Program-made: the position numbers and the translations under genes
The notes under the pieces: model-generated
What the model was told of the DNA's origin: nothing
The model's database searches: none
What the model saw: only the letters and a program-made list of their open reading frames with translations
In this document: one piece after another, positions 21,489 to 31,486 of the stretch
Position numbering within the stretch: the stretch's first letter is position 1
How the letters are laid out: every line of letters starts with the position of its first letter
Source: Acanthosepion pharaonis
Lineage: Eukaryota > Mollusca > Cephalopoda > Sepiida > Sepiidae
Direction of reading: 5' to 3'
Assembly (NCBI GenBank): GCA_903632075.3
Contig: CAHIKZ030005641.1
Location: forward strand, 1,905,768 to 1,969,767
DNA: 64,000 nucleotides

Positions 21489-22176
21489 TCATACTTATTA
21501 TAAAACCCAGGTTGTGTGTGTGTGTGTCTGTTCTTTATATATTGGATCGGATTTCCTACATTTTTCAACCGATTTCAACAAAACTTCACAGGACTACATA
21601 AAATTACCTTGCGGTGGTTCTGACAGTGCCAAAAATTGGAAAAACACAATTGTTTTTGCACGAAATCAATTTGAAAACATGATTAAGAGGCATCACTGTT
21701 TCAAGAATGAAACGGTGACAACTCATATCGAGTTATACTCATTATAAAACCCAGGTTGTGTGTGTGTGTTTGTTTATATATGGGATCGGATTTCCTACAT
21801 TTTTCAACCGATTTCAACAAAACTAATTTTTTTTTTTTTTTTTTTTTTTTTGCAGGTAGTGTTTCTTATTGTCTTGCACACTTTTTTCTTTATTTTTACA
21901 TTCAGAATGCTTTAAAAATTCCATTTACAAGAAAATTGTTTACAATAAAATTGAAAAATTCTATTCAATCGGTAGACTCATAATGATTGAAAATGTTTTT
22001 GTTTGGGTTTGACCAATTTGTAAAAAACAAAAAAAAAAAAAAATAATTAAGACATGCGTGTCCTTCAACCTTAAACAATAATCTTTGTCAATTTTATTTT
22101 TCAGTCTTTATGATGGTCGATACTTGATCTATCTCTTACTGTTACATTCCCGGGCAACGCCAGGCTCTACTGCTAG
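21489..22176 (+). mobile_element. Non-autonomous Helitron
   Basis: It starts TCATACTTATTATAAAACCC after an A at 21488 and ends with a GC hairpin (CCCGGGCAACGCCAGGC), TCTACTG, then CTAG at 22173-22176 followed by T. The 5' module (CCCAGGTTGTGTG, GGATCGGATTTCCTACATTT, AACCGATTTCAACAAAACT) occurs twice, from 21489 and from about 21743. It is 688 bp with no protein domain. The inverted partner is 3681-4362. Confidence 0.82.
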
Positions 22177-23079
22177 TTTTTTATAAATTTGAACAGATTT
22201 TTGTTATTTATTAAACTTCATCAGAAGTTTTGGAAATGAAATGATTCAGAATTTTATTTTAGTTTTAATTTCTGCATCTAAACAACTAATAAAAACAAAA
22301 TGGCATTAGGTTCAAACCCTGAAATCTAAATTATAATATTCTCTAAATCACTGACAATGTGTAGCTGGTGTAATGGATAGTTGCTCGGAATGAAAAATCG
22401 AAGAACTGAGTTCAAATTCCAGCCAAGTTTGTTACATTCGCTTACACACAAACAACTTTGGGAAAAATATGACTCCATCTCCTCCATCCAGCTATAGGTT
22501 AAATAGTAGAACTTTTATCTCAGAAAAATCATTATTCTCAAAAATTTGTTAATGCTATATTCACTTGCACAAAAAAAAATTATTCTTACATTCTGAAATA
22601 CATTTCAGCTTTAAATAATCCACAAAGAATTGGTAAACCATAAAAAAATCAATCAATCCGCATGTTTTTTATTAAGTCATCATGGTTGTTGATTGAAGAT
22701 CCCAACCATCTAGCCCAGCCATCATGTCTATCCATTCTAGCACTACATTCATCTGTAAAAATTACTCTGAAAATTTGTAAAGATTTCTTGTTTGTTATTC
22801 AATCATTTGATGATTTGTGCAGAAATAAAACACATTTTAAACATGCACTGAAGACTATATCTTCATTAGTATTTTATGCAGAAAAACCTGACACAAACTG
22901 GTTAGAATGGAAATAATGACTTCACTTCAGTGATAGACAAGAATTTTAAGAAATGATAACACCCCCAATTAACTAGGACCACCTTTTGATTTAATGCCCT
23001 TTGCATAGAAAATACATTTAATCTGAATTGTAATAGAGATATTTATCTGTACTTCTATGACAAGTGAAACTGATATCAG
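22177..23079 (+). repeat. Helitron 3' flank duplicated at 2783-3680
   Basis: This 903-bp stretch next to the Helitron 3' end is the inverted counterpart of the segment trapped inside the larger Helitron. Similarity stops at CTGATATCAG (23070-23079). The sequence after that lacks a second Helitron end. Confidence 0.85.
22358..22658 (+). mobile_element. tRNA-type SINE inside the duplicated flank
   Basis: An A-box-like GTGTAGCTGGTGTAATGGAT, B-box-like GAGTTCAAATTCC (about 22408), body (ACACACAAACAACTTTGGGA) and tail (TTCAGCTTTAAATAATCCAC, ending in AATCAATC). It lacks the 5S head. A copy is at about 3205-3505 on the minus strand. Confidence 0.7.
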
Positions 23080-23694
23080 CAAAGGCAAGTTAATAAGCAA
23101 GTAGCCATGTGAGTGAAATGAAGGCATCTAAAGGATAAACAATGTCTTGCTTCGAGCATACAGTTGACCTCACCGAGTCAGATCAGGTCAATATCTTACA
23201 TGGGTCAACTATTTTTGACCTGGTAATTCTTTCATCTTTATTTTAGTTCTTTTCATTGCAATTACATGGGCTTGCTATATATGATTTGAGTTGTTGTTCT
23301 GCAGTCGTTAGCTCAAGTGGCACAAGCAGTAAAACGATTGTTGTGCACAGAGAGGTTTCTTAAAATTAGAGGGTTGTAAATTTAAGTCTTGTCTACAACT
23401 TATTCTTTATTTCTGATCAATGTTTTTTTACTGATGGCCATAGACTAATTGAGTTGTTACAATGAAAAGTAACTGAAGTTAAGGTGAAATAAATATGAGC
23501 CAAAAGTTAATAATGATCGACAGTGCTTCAATTATTAAAAGAAAATTCAGTACTACAATTATTAATATTGTGCATGAAAATAATTAGATCAAATGCAGCA
23601 CCGAGAAATTGGGGAAAAATAGTTAAGTTGATATTAGATTTATTTCTTCTACAAATGTTGGCTTAAGTAGTTTAAATGGCCATTGAGTTCTCAT
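23080..23694. other. Non-coding DNA with a tRNA-like block at 23305-23400
   Basis: GTTAGCTCAAGTGGCACAAG and, about 60 nt later, GGGTTGTAAATTTAAGTC resemble degenerate A and B boxes of a tRNA-derived SINE head. No tail was recognised. The rest shows nothing. Confidence 0.35.
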
Positions 23695-23697
23695 GTA

Positions 23698-24505
23698 TTA
23701 ATGGTAATAGCAATATTGGCTGTTTCCTTATAAGGTAACATTCAGCATTTATTGACCCAGTTTTGTTTGTTTAACAGCATATCAACTTATGGGTCATTTA
23801 ATGCTGAAATTTAATTTTCTTGGGAGCTTTGGTAATTTATTTATTTAAAAAACAAATGTATTTATGCTGATTTTTTACTCTGAAAATGTATTGCTAATAT
23901 TTTTAATATAAAAATGTATTTTATTTTCATAATGCTTTAACCCCATTTTGGGGGTTCACTATTTAACCATATCTGTGAGCCTAACAGATGCTACCACACT
24001 GGGTCAGGGTGGACCTGGGGTTTTACACCCCTCAAAACCTCCCAATCAGAAGTTTTGCTGCCGGATGTAGTTTATTGTCATACCCAGAACAGTATTGACC
24101 AAGCAGCCAGTACTACTTTCAGTGGAAATTTATCAAATCTTTCTCTTAAAACAAATCTTTCCTTTTTTAGGAAAATAGGTTTTTCAAGCCCAGTAGCTGT
24201 TATTGCTCTTTCCACTATCAATGGGGGTTTCCATCCTAACCTTTTATTTGAAGTAATGTGAATTGTCAACATTTTGATTATATCATTATTTATTCTTTGG
24301 GTTACATGTGATATCCATTTTAGTTGTTGCTGCTGTTGAAAGTCCTAACGTGAAGTAGTTTCTTTTATTTGGTACAGTTCTTTGTGATTCCCTTGTGCCA
24401 GTCCACAAGGTTCGAAGAAGGAGGGTCTTTGTCAGAACCCATAAGTTTCACACACTCAAAGCCATTTTTAATCATTGATCTTAGAAAGCAGTTGCATACA
24501 GTCTG
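23698..24505 (+). repeat. Unclassified repeat family P (palindrome-bearing)
   Basis: It opens with the near-palindrome GTTTCCTTATAAGGTAAC (23722-23739). From about 24090 it runs through shared phrases: GGAAATTTATCAAATCTTTCTC, ATTGCTCTTTCCACTATCAA, GATATCCATTTTAGTTG, TTTATTTGGTACAG and ACTCAAAGCC. The same order occurs at 45.8-46.35 kb and inverted at 62.69-63.13 kb. The stretch 23860-24053 between them is a different repeat. No protein is recognised. Confidence 0.65.
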
Positions 24506-24514
24506 TCCTGCTAT

Positions 24515-24665
24515 TTTACCCATAGCTGGGAAGAGGGGAGATAGATTCATACCTTTACCAAAGGTATTAGCACATAAGTGAATGGAATGAACTCAACTGG
24601 AATTTGAACTCTGCTCTCTGATTCCTCAATCTGAACTGCTATCCATCACTTCACCATGCTTTCAG
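24515..24665 (-). mobile_element. tRNA-type SINE fragment
   Basis: In reverse: TGGTGAAGTGATGGATAGC (A-box region), GAGTTCAAATTCCAGTTGAG (B box) and the body to CCCAGCTATGGGTAAAATA. The 3' tail is missing. Confidence 0.65.
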
Positions 24666-24979
24666 TTAGATATGCCTGTGTGTAATCAAGCTTTGTACTA
24701 TGGTGTTCAGTGCAATATGTGGTTTGGTAAAAGACCAAAGGAGAGGAACTAAGATACATCCTATCTCCAACATATTTTGTATTGAAAAGAGAAAAAGATA
24801 GATGTTTTGTACTCATTTCTTAAGTTAACACTCAATAAAATCTACCAAGCTTGTAGAATTTTATTGAATTGTTTTTGCTAATGGCATCCAGCAGTTGTTA
24901 AAGGTTCTTTGGCAAACAAGTATACCTTACATAATCAGGTAAGTGTAAATCTCTGTCTATATTTCTGAGATGAGTTATT

Positions 24980-25430
24980 GTAACTATTTACACTATTTAC
25001 ATTATTCAGACTGTTGTCCTCATCTTTACTGTCGCATTTATGATATTTTAACTGTGGACATTCTGGCTGCCTTCAAGAGATATTTGTTGAAATTTTGAAT
25101 CAAACCCTTTTACTCCACAGGGGTTGATTGTTCTAATTCCATGTACCATGCATTTGGATATCTCAATTTTAGTTAATTCACCTTAATAATTCTCAGTTTT
25201 TTGTTCTCTCCACTGAGGCCAGGGAATGAACTTATAATTCTTTGGGTCAAGTCATTTTTTGGATCAATCCACCGATGCTTGTATCAACTAAGCTATGTGT
25301 CCTTGGGGGGGCAATAATAAAGGGTTGGGTTCAAAATTGCAACAAATATCACCTGAAGAAGGCTTGAGCATACAACATGGCAGTAAAGATGAAAACAACA
25401 GTCTGAACAGTGTAAATGTAAAGCTGTTAC
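24980..25430. repeat. Fold-back tRNA-like repeat
   Basis: The segment at about 24981-25100 is an inverted copy of about 25315-25425 (CAACAAATATCACCTGAAG, CAGTAAAGATGAAAACAACA). Between them, on the minus strand, an A-box-like TAGCTTAGTTGATACAAGC and a B-box-like GTTCATTCCCTGG are present. A related repeat lies at 36.3-36.65 kb. Confidence 0.55.
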
Positions 25431-25524
25431 TCCTATTGACACCCTTGACAGAGAACAGACTTACAAATAGTGTTTTTTTCTTTCACCATTAATATCTTAG
25501 TTTAGATCTTTATCAAAAAGGTTT

Positions 25525-25710
25525 TCTTTTCTACAGTGATAGTTACAATTAAATTCTTTTTGTATAATGATAATTACAATTAAATTCTTTTTGTATAATG
25601 ATAATTACAATTAAATTCTTTTCTACAGTGACGATTACAATTATGTTCTTTTCTACAGTGATAATTACAATTAAATTCTTTTCTATATTCTTTACTACAA
25701 TCCTAATTAC
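25525..25710 (+). repeat. 30/31-bp minisatellite, about five units
   Basis: Units of the type TTTTCTACAGTG or TTTTTGTATAATG followed by ATAATTACAATTAAATTC are repeated head to tail. The two middle units are nearly identical. Confidence 0.85.
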
Positions 25711-26060
25711 AAAAAAATTAAGATGACAGTTTTTTCTTTCTTTTTTGTTCCTAAGCTGGATGAATATATTAAATTTTCAATTGTTTGCAGTTTGCATTTT
25801 TTGTTGCTTAGATTCTCTTTCTCCCTGCTTCAAAAAGATGTCGGCAAAATTGCTGCTCATGTTGGCATACAATGAAGTTTTCATGACTTCAACAAAGACT
25901 TTTGGTGTTATTAATTAATTAAGATTTTATTCTCTTGTAACAAACTAATTGTTACGTATTTCTGTAATGTGTGGGTAAAAACAGTATTGATGTTATTTTA
26001 AGATTTTTCATTTAACCAACTAGTCTTACATACTTTGTGTATTTTTCAATAGAGTGTGGT
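25711..26060. other. Non-coding DNA
   Basis: No feature recognised. Confidence 0.35.
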
Positions 26061-26084
26061 TTCAGCGATCACGTCAGGTATAGG

Positions 26085-26225
26085 GCCACCAACCTGACGA
26101 GCTAGTGTGAGTGGATGGTGGAATGGGTTGGAAGCTTGACAAAAGGAGAGACTCTGCTTTGGGCCTAAAATAAGTGGAAAGTCGTGGAAAGCTATGATTG
26201 CCCACGTCCTGAAGGAACTTGGTAC
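26085..26225 (+). mobile_element. LINE family B, 3' end fragment
   Basis: GAGTGGATGGTGGAATGGGT, AAGTCGTGGAAAGCTATGAT and GCCCACGTCCTGAAGG match the C-terminus of LINE B. Confidence 0.6.
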
Positions 26226-27350
26226 AGAGAAGAAAAATGCTCTATTTCTTAATATTGAGCACTTTATTTACAAGATCTGTTTACCCTTTGAAATCTGCTT
26301 ACCCTTATATAAAAATATATATCATCAGGGTGTGTCAATTGCACTGTTCCTCTAGACTCTGACTCAAGAGTTTTTTCAATTATCCATCACACCTGGTTGG
26401 TTTTCGGGTTGGCAGCCTGTTTATTTACATATTTGTTGATGGTATATTTTGAATAAGTGAGCAATGTTAGTGTGTCCATGTTTTGGAATCCATATCAGAA
26501 CATCACTGATAAGCTTGTCCTTGACTTTTTAAAAATCATTTCACCCCAAGTAAGGCAATAAAGCCACTAAGATGCAAGGGGTTACAAAATGTTAGAGAAT
26601 AGGAAAAAGAAAAAAAAACACTATTAAAGAGATAGAACAATAAAAGAACAGGAATTAAGAAGACAGTAGACAATGATTCACATTATATTAAAATCTTTGA
26701 AGTAAGAAGCTGGAAGATAGTTCCACATATGAGAAGTGTAATAGAAGAAACTGTTAATATAGAAATTACGGTTACATCTAGGAATTTCATCTGTATAATG
26801 AAACTTTTCCACCAATCTAGTACAGTACTAAAATTCATAAAGTCTAGGTACTCTAGAGGAAAGTTTATCAGAACAATTATCATGAAAGTATTTATAGAAA
26901 AGGCACAGGGAATCTAGATTATGGTGGAGGAAAAGTGACTGAAGGTAGGCTACCAGATCAGGACATTGTGAATTCTTATATGGATTTTATCCCAAATCTC
27001 TAAATATATAGCAAGGGAACCAGATCATATATAACATCCGTATTCAGGATGAATGATAGACTTATAAAATATGTGAGATAGATTCTTATGAGAAAAATTG
27101 TCTAGCACGATACAGTGAACCAACTTTGCTAGCAGAAGAACTAAGAATGGATTTGATATAATCTTTCTACTTCATGTCAGCAAAAAATGTTAGTCTGAGA
27201 ACCATGCAATGAATTATTCTCCTGGAGGTTAGCATCAGCCATACTGATGGAAGGTAAAATAGTTCTCTCAGACGAATAAGAGAGCATTTTCATTTTGGAG
27301 ATATAAAAATTAACAATCAATTCCTGGCCCCAGTTAACAACAGAATGTAA

Positions 27351-27371
27351 ATCTTTTTTTTTTTTTTTTTT
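27351..27371. repeat. Poly-T tract within the LINE
   Basis: A run of about 21 T. It does not coincide with the LINE 3' end, so it is an internal expansion or a tiny insertion. Confidence 0.7.
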
Positions 27372-27434
27372 TCAAACTGTTGATCTCTTTATCCAACTTT
27401 ATTTTACTATTGAGACAGGAATAAATGGTTGTCA

Positions 27435-27776
27435 TGTGGGGGTAACACAACAACTCAACTGATAATAGCAGGTAGGAACAAAAAACCGCGAGGAGGGTAA
27501 CCGACAAAACCGGTGTCACATGTCCAACCTTCTCACGAGCCAAAAGCTCTCTGATCTGAAACAAAAAACGCGCCTGCTTTATACAGCCGAGGACCGACCA
27601 CGATTTGCATGCGAATGACGAGACAATGAGATTTCGCATTAACTAACCAAGACCGCCTGGCATAAAACATGGGCGCCACCATTTTGGTTCCTTTTACCGC
27701 TAGCAAACTGGAGTTTGCACATCGCACAGATTCGCAGGCGTTTCCGAGGTAGGCCATTTTCATAATTTTCCCCACA
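27435..27776 (-). mobile_element. Solo LTR, family 1
   Basis: A 342-bp GC-richer block begins TGTGGGG and ends CCCCACA on either strand, with direct repeats TGTCA at 27430-27434 and 27777-27781. The TG...CA ends and 5-bp target duplication are typical of LTR retrotransposons. On the minus strand a TATA box (CTGTATAAAGC, about 27576-27586) lies about 20 bp past an octamer ATGCAAAT (27603-27610). Upstream are GATGGCGCC-like GC motifs. This fits an LTR promoter. No internal retroelement genes adjoin, so it is a solo LTR left by recombination. Confidence 0.8.
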
Positions 27777-28200
27777 TGTCATCAGCATAGATGAGAATTG
27801 ACACCATTGATGAAAATTAGGAACAATATGGCTCTAAGAATAGAGCCCTGGGAGATGCCTGCATTAATGCAATAAGATTTAAGAGTAGCTGTTCAGGACC
27901 ACTTTTATTTCACAATTCTATAAGACAGAATCAGTTCAAAAATTCATCCAGAAATACCATGACCTTTCAACTTGTGAGAAGACCAATATGCCAAACCCTG
28001 TCAAATACCTTAACTAAAACTTGATAGACTCTTTCAGCAATGATAGTTGACACATCAGCAGTTGGCCTATAGAAGCGAAAGCTATACTGCTTATCTGAAA
28101 GAAGATCCTGCAAGGTGAGATGCTTAACCAATTCAGAGTTGATTAGAGCCTCAAGTATGTTGCCAAAAATACTTGGGAGGTAGATGACCATAAAGCTGAT

Positions 28201-30026
28201 GATTTTTTTATTTTTTTAATGATGTTTCAAGGATAGATTCAAACAACATTCAGTAGCCTTGTATATATTCCACCTAGCTTCTTTTCCAATCATTTTGCCA
28301 GTATCCATGTGGTGCTCACTATCATGCATCAAGAAAGGTACATTCTCTCACTATTTCTCTCTCTCTATATATATATATAATGTGTGTGTGTAAATAAATA
28401 AATGAATACTTTGTAAAACATCACCAAAAAAAAAGCAAATATATATATATTATATACAACACAGAAAATGTAACATACTTTCATCAATACTTTCTAAGTG
28501 CTGCCACAAATTCATGATACATAAGATCTAAAATGAATTTTTAGAAATGAAGCATCTTTTTTGAAGCTTTTATTTTAGTTTTAATTTCAAGCTAATAGAT
28601 TAAATTTTATATTTCCAATAAACAAAATACTTTGCTGTATTTCAAAAACTAATTTATATTGACTGGTAGGAGTTTTCATTTTGAAATTACTAAGATTGCT
28701 GATTTTAGGAAAAATTTTATCCGTCCTTCATCACAATCAAAAATCTTTCAAAAATAAAATATACATTTCTGAAACTTTATTTGATGTAAATTAGCTGATT
28801 TAAAGTTTAATTAATCTGATTTGAAACAAATGTTACTTACTTTTAGCTTAAAATATCACAGAAATGAATTTTTTAACATGACAATAGCTGTTTATTTAAA
28901 TTGTCGACATGCTGACAATTTACAGATGGAAGTTTATCTATTTTTTTTTTTTTTTTCCTACAGTGGGAATGTCTGTAAAATCTATTTGAGGAATATAACT
29001 TGAGTGCCTTTTCTTATGCAATTTCTAGCTACCCAGTAATTTTTAAAATTTAGTAAATTATTCTATGTAATTTAATTTTTTATTGAATTTTAGGCACTTT
29101 GACTTTAAATTTACTATACTTATTGCTCATATTTTCTGATAATGTCATGTATGGATGTCCATAATTACAAAAATTAGCACATTTATACACAAAAAAATTC
29201 AAAAATTTTTTTTAAATATTAGGGATTGCTGAATCATGTTAAATATAGTTTTTATCTAATAAAAAAAATCACCTAACTAGTACAAAGTAATGCAGAAATT
29301 TAAAAGATTTAAAACTTTATAAATTATTCTAATTAAAATTTTGAAAAATGGAAAACAATTCTTGTAAAAATTAATTATTCACTGAAAAAATGTTTTGTAA
29401 GACAATAGTGTCTATAATATATCTTATTCATAAAAGCAATTAAAGGCTTTTTAATTAAATAATGTCTTGGTTTTATTGCATTTTTTATTTTACGATTCAG
29501 AGAAGATTTTTTCATCATGATGTGTTAATTTTTTGGCAAATCACTGGGGGTACTTACTTTAAACATACATGATAACTAACCCCACAAAAGAAAAAGATAA
29601 ATAAAACAAATAAATAAATAAATAAACCACAAATATGTACAGAACCACTATTAAGTAAATTTAATAATAATAAACAACAACAAATAATGAATAAATATAA
29701 AATACCCTCAATAATGAGTTAAAAGTTAGCAAATAACACAATTCAGTAGCTACAAATAACTGCATTCTGACTACTAATTATTTCTACTCAGTAAGCTTTA
29801 GGAATAATTTTAAATATAACTCTGGCTTCCTCCCCAATAACCATTAAGATAATACAATAAGCTAGAAATACCTGACCTTGCTATCCATAATGCTCTATTG
29901 ACCAGCATGCATATATAAATAGTCAAGCCATCACATGACATAAAGATTGCATTCAAGCAATCATGCTTTATCTCTGATATTGAGCACTTTTACCCATAAA
30001 TAAAGTATATCTTAAAATTATATTTT

Positions 30027-30032
<6 letters not shown>
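28201..30032. other. AT-rich non-coding DNA
   Basis: Short TA/GT runs are at 28364-28392 and 28440-28455, poly-T at 28940-28957, and a (TAAA)n/(AAAT)n run near 29598-29626. No gene recognised. The 60-codon frame at 28821-29003 has no domain. Confidence 0.45.

Positions 30033-30062
<30 letters not shown>
30033..30062. repeat. (AT)n microsatellite
   Basis: A 30-bp AT run after TTATT. Confidence 0.9.
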
Positions 30063-30066
<4 letters not shown>

Positions 30067-30170
30067 CATTTTTTATTTATTTAACCATTAAGACCCATTT
30101 CATGCTTCATGGTTGTTTATTCTGAACACTCCCAAGATCTCTTGTTCTTTTCACTTTTAAACAAATGTAA

Positions 30171-30290
30171 GCTTTGATAGAGGTGTCATTTTGCCATTCC
30201 AGCATGCAACAGCCTTATTATGTGAATAACCAGATTCTTAGGTGCATTTTTTAATACTTGAGAAGTTAACATGTGCTGGCATATATAATC
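30171..30290 (+). repeat. Left arm of a 120-bp inverted pair
   Basis: GAGGTGTCATTTTGCCATTCC, GAATAACCAGATTCTTAGG and GAAGTTAACATGTGCTGGCA recur inverted at 31337-31486. The right arm has an extra insertion of about 28 bp. Confidence 0.75.
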
Positions 30291-30690
30291 AATCAGGGAC
30301 ACAAGTGAACGGAAGAGAGTTCCACAGGTGGGAACTTGGGAAAAAAGATACTGTTGGAGTAGAAGTGGTGGTTGCATTTAACAATTTCAACTGAAAAAGG
30401 GTGGGACCTAAATGCCAATCTAGTAGCACACTTAAATTCATGCAGTCAGGGCACTAGGGGGGAAAAAGCTCATCAGAGCAGTTGCCATGAAAACATTTAT
30501 AGAAAATGCAGAGGGAAGCCATGTCATGTCTGTGAGAAAGTGACTGAAGTCATGATGCCTGGTTAGGATCGATTACATTGCAGATCATTCTTTGGGTTTT
30601 GTCAAGAATCTCAAGATGTACTGCAGGAGCACCAGACCAGATATGGCAACAGTATTCAATGCACACACAAATGTGGCACAAGGCTGAAAG
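30270..30690 (-). pseudogene. LINE family A fragment, C-terminal domain
   Basis: In reverse it matches 60.88-61.30 kb: GAAGAGAGTTCCACAGGTGG, GGGTGGGACCTAAATGCCAA, TTTATAGAAAATGCAGAGGG and GAGCACCAGACCAGATATGG. It is truncated at both ends. Confidence 0.65.
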
Positions 30691-30748
30691 TATGGGATAC
30701 TCAGTGAGGATTGAACTCACTAGTTAGTCTTAATTGATCTAGTGAAAC

Positions 30749-31222
30749 TGAGGTGAATAAAGAAAACAGCAACCAGCGAGTAAATTCAAGCTCTCCCAGC
30801 TGGTATTTCAACCTTGAGTCGTTCCTTCTTGAGTTCTGTCTCAAAATCACACTAACAGACAGTTCTTGCCGCCAACCGTGAACGTCACTTGAAGAACTAC
30901 CCCCCTGGGAAAAAAGTAGTTGCTTTTATATTTGTCCATATACCCATAATCCCTTGCATCTTCATGTGATCCCATAGTTCATTGCGTTCATGTCCCATAA
31001 TGCATTGCATCTTTATTGCATAAAAATGCATCGTAATTCCCCTCTTATTCTTTTACGTTATCTGGCCGAGGACGGATTACGGCAGAGCGGTAAGTGCTTT
31101 TTTCTCCCTCATTTTAACTGCAGTAGCTTTACATGCTAAGCAAATATGGGCTCTTTTTTGGCGGGGACAAGGTTGTCACGACCAGTTGTGTTCGTCCCAG
31201 GTTCTGTCTCATGTCCGCCACA
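30749..31222 (+). mobile_element. Solo LTR, family 2, copy 1
   Basis: 474 bp, beginning TGAGGTGAATAAAG and ending ATGTCCGCCACA, flanked by GAAAC at 30744-30748 and 31223-31227. It contains a TATA-like TTTTATATTT (about 30924), three spaced CCCATAAT/CCCATAGT-TTGC motifs (30943-31011), and a strong splice-donor-like GCGGTAAGTGC (31088-31098). A palindromic AGCTGG region lies near its start. The inverted relative is at 55293-55769. No internal genes adjoin. Confidence 0.85.
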
Positions 31223-31336
31223 GAAACAAGCTTGGTAACTATTTACAGTGTTGGAGTGCCCATGATCTCAGCCAGGTAGTGTAGCTGTGGCAGCCATTAG
31301 ACGCAAGACAGGATTTAAACACCTTTTGATTGTGGA

Positions 31337-31486
31337 ATGATTATATATGCCAGCACATGTTAACTTCTCAAGTATTAAAAATGCTCCTAATAATCTGGGT
31401 ATTCACTAATAAAGTTTCAAATAAATAACAGAACTGAAAGTCTGTTGCACACTGGAATGGCAAAATGACACCTCTGTCAAAGCTTA
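31337..31486 (-). repeat. Right arm of the inverted pair
   Basis: Inverted match to 30171-30290. It carries an additional insert (AGTTTCAAATAAATAACAGA) that the left arm lacks. Confidence 0.75.

Larger units (their letters stand above)
26530..28200 (-). pseudogene. LINE family A (jockey/CR1-like), RT to 3' end, split by a solo LTR
   Basis: The 3' terminus (reverse of CACCCCAAGTAAGGCAATAAAGCC) is at 26545. The C-terminal domain follows in reverse, then the catalytic region near 27400-27800 (MTTIYSCLNSKIK before the LTR insertion). RT motifs read FGNILEALINSELVKHL, LLSDKQYSFRF and VFDRVWH at 27967-28191. There are several frameshifts. The LTR at 27435-27776 interrupts the codons around the catalytic YADD position. 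Confidence 0.8.

Noticed and set aside
25525..25710. Possible CRISPR-like array
   Set aside because: Units are contiguous 30-31-bp minisatellite repeats without unique spacers, in an animal genome.
27533..27775. 80-codon minus-strand frame with MVAPMFYARR
   Set aside because: It lies wholly inside the solo LTR and reads promoter-type GC sequence; no match to any protein I know.
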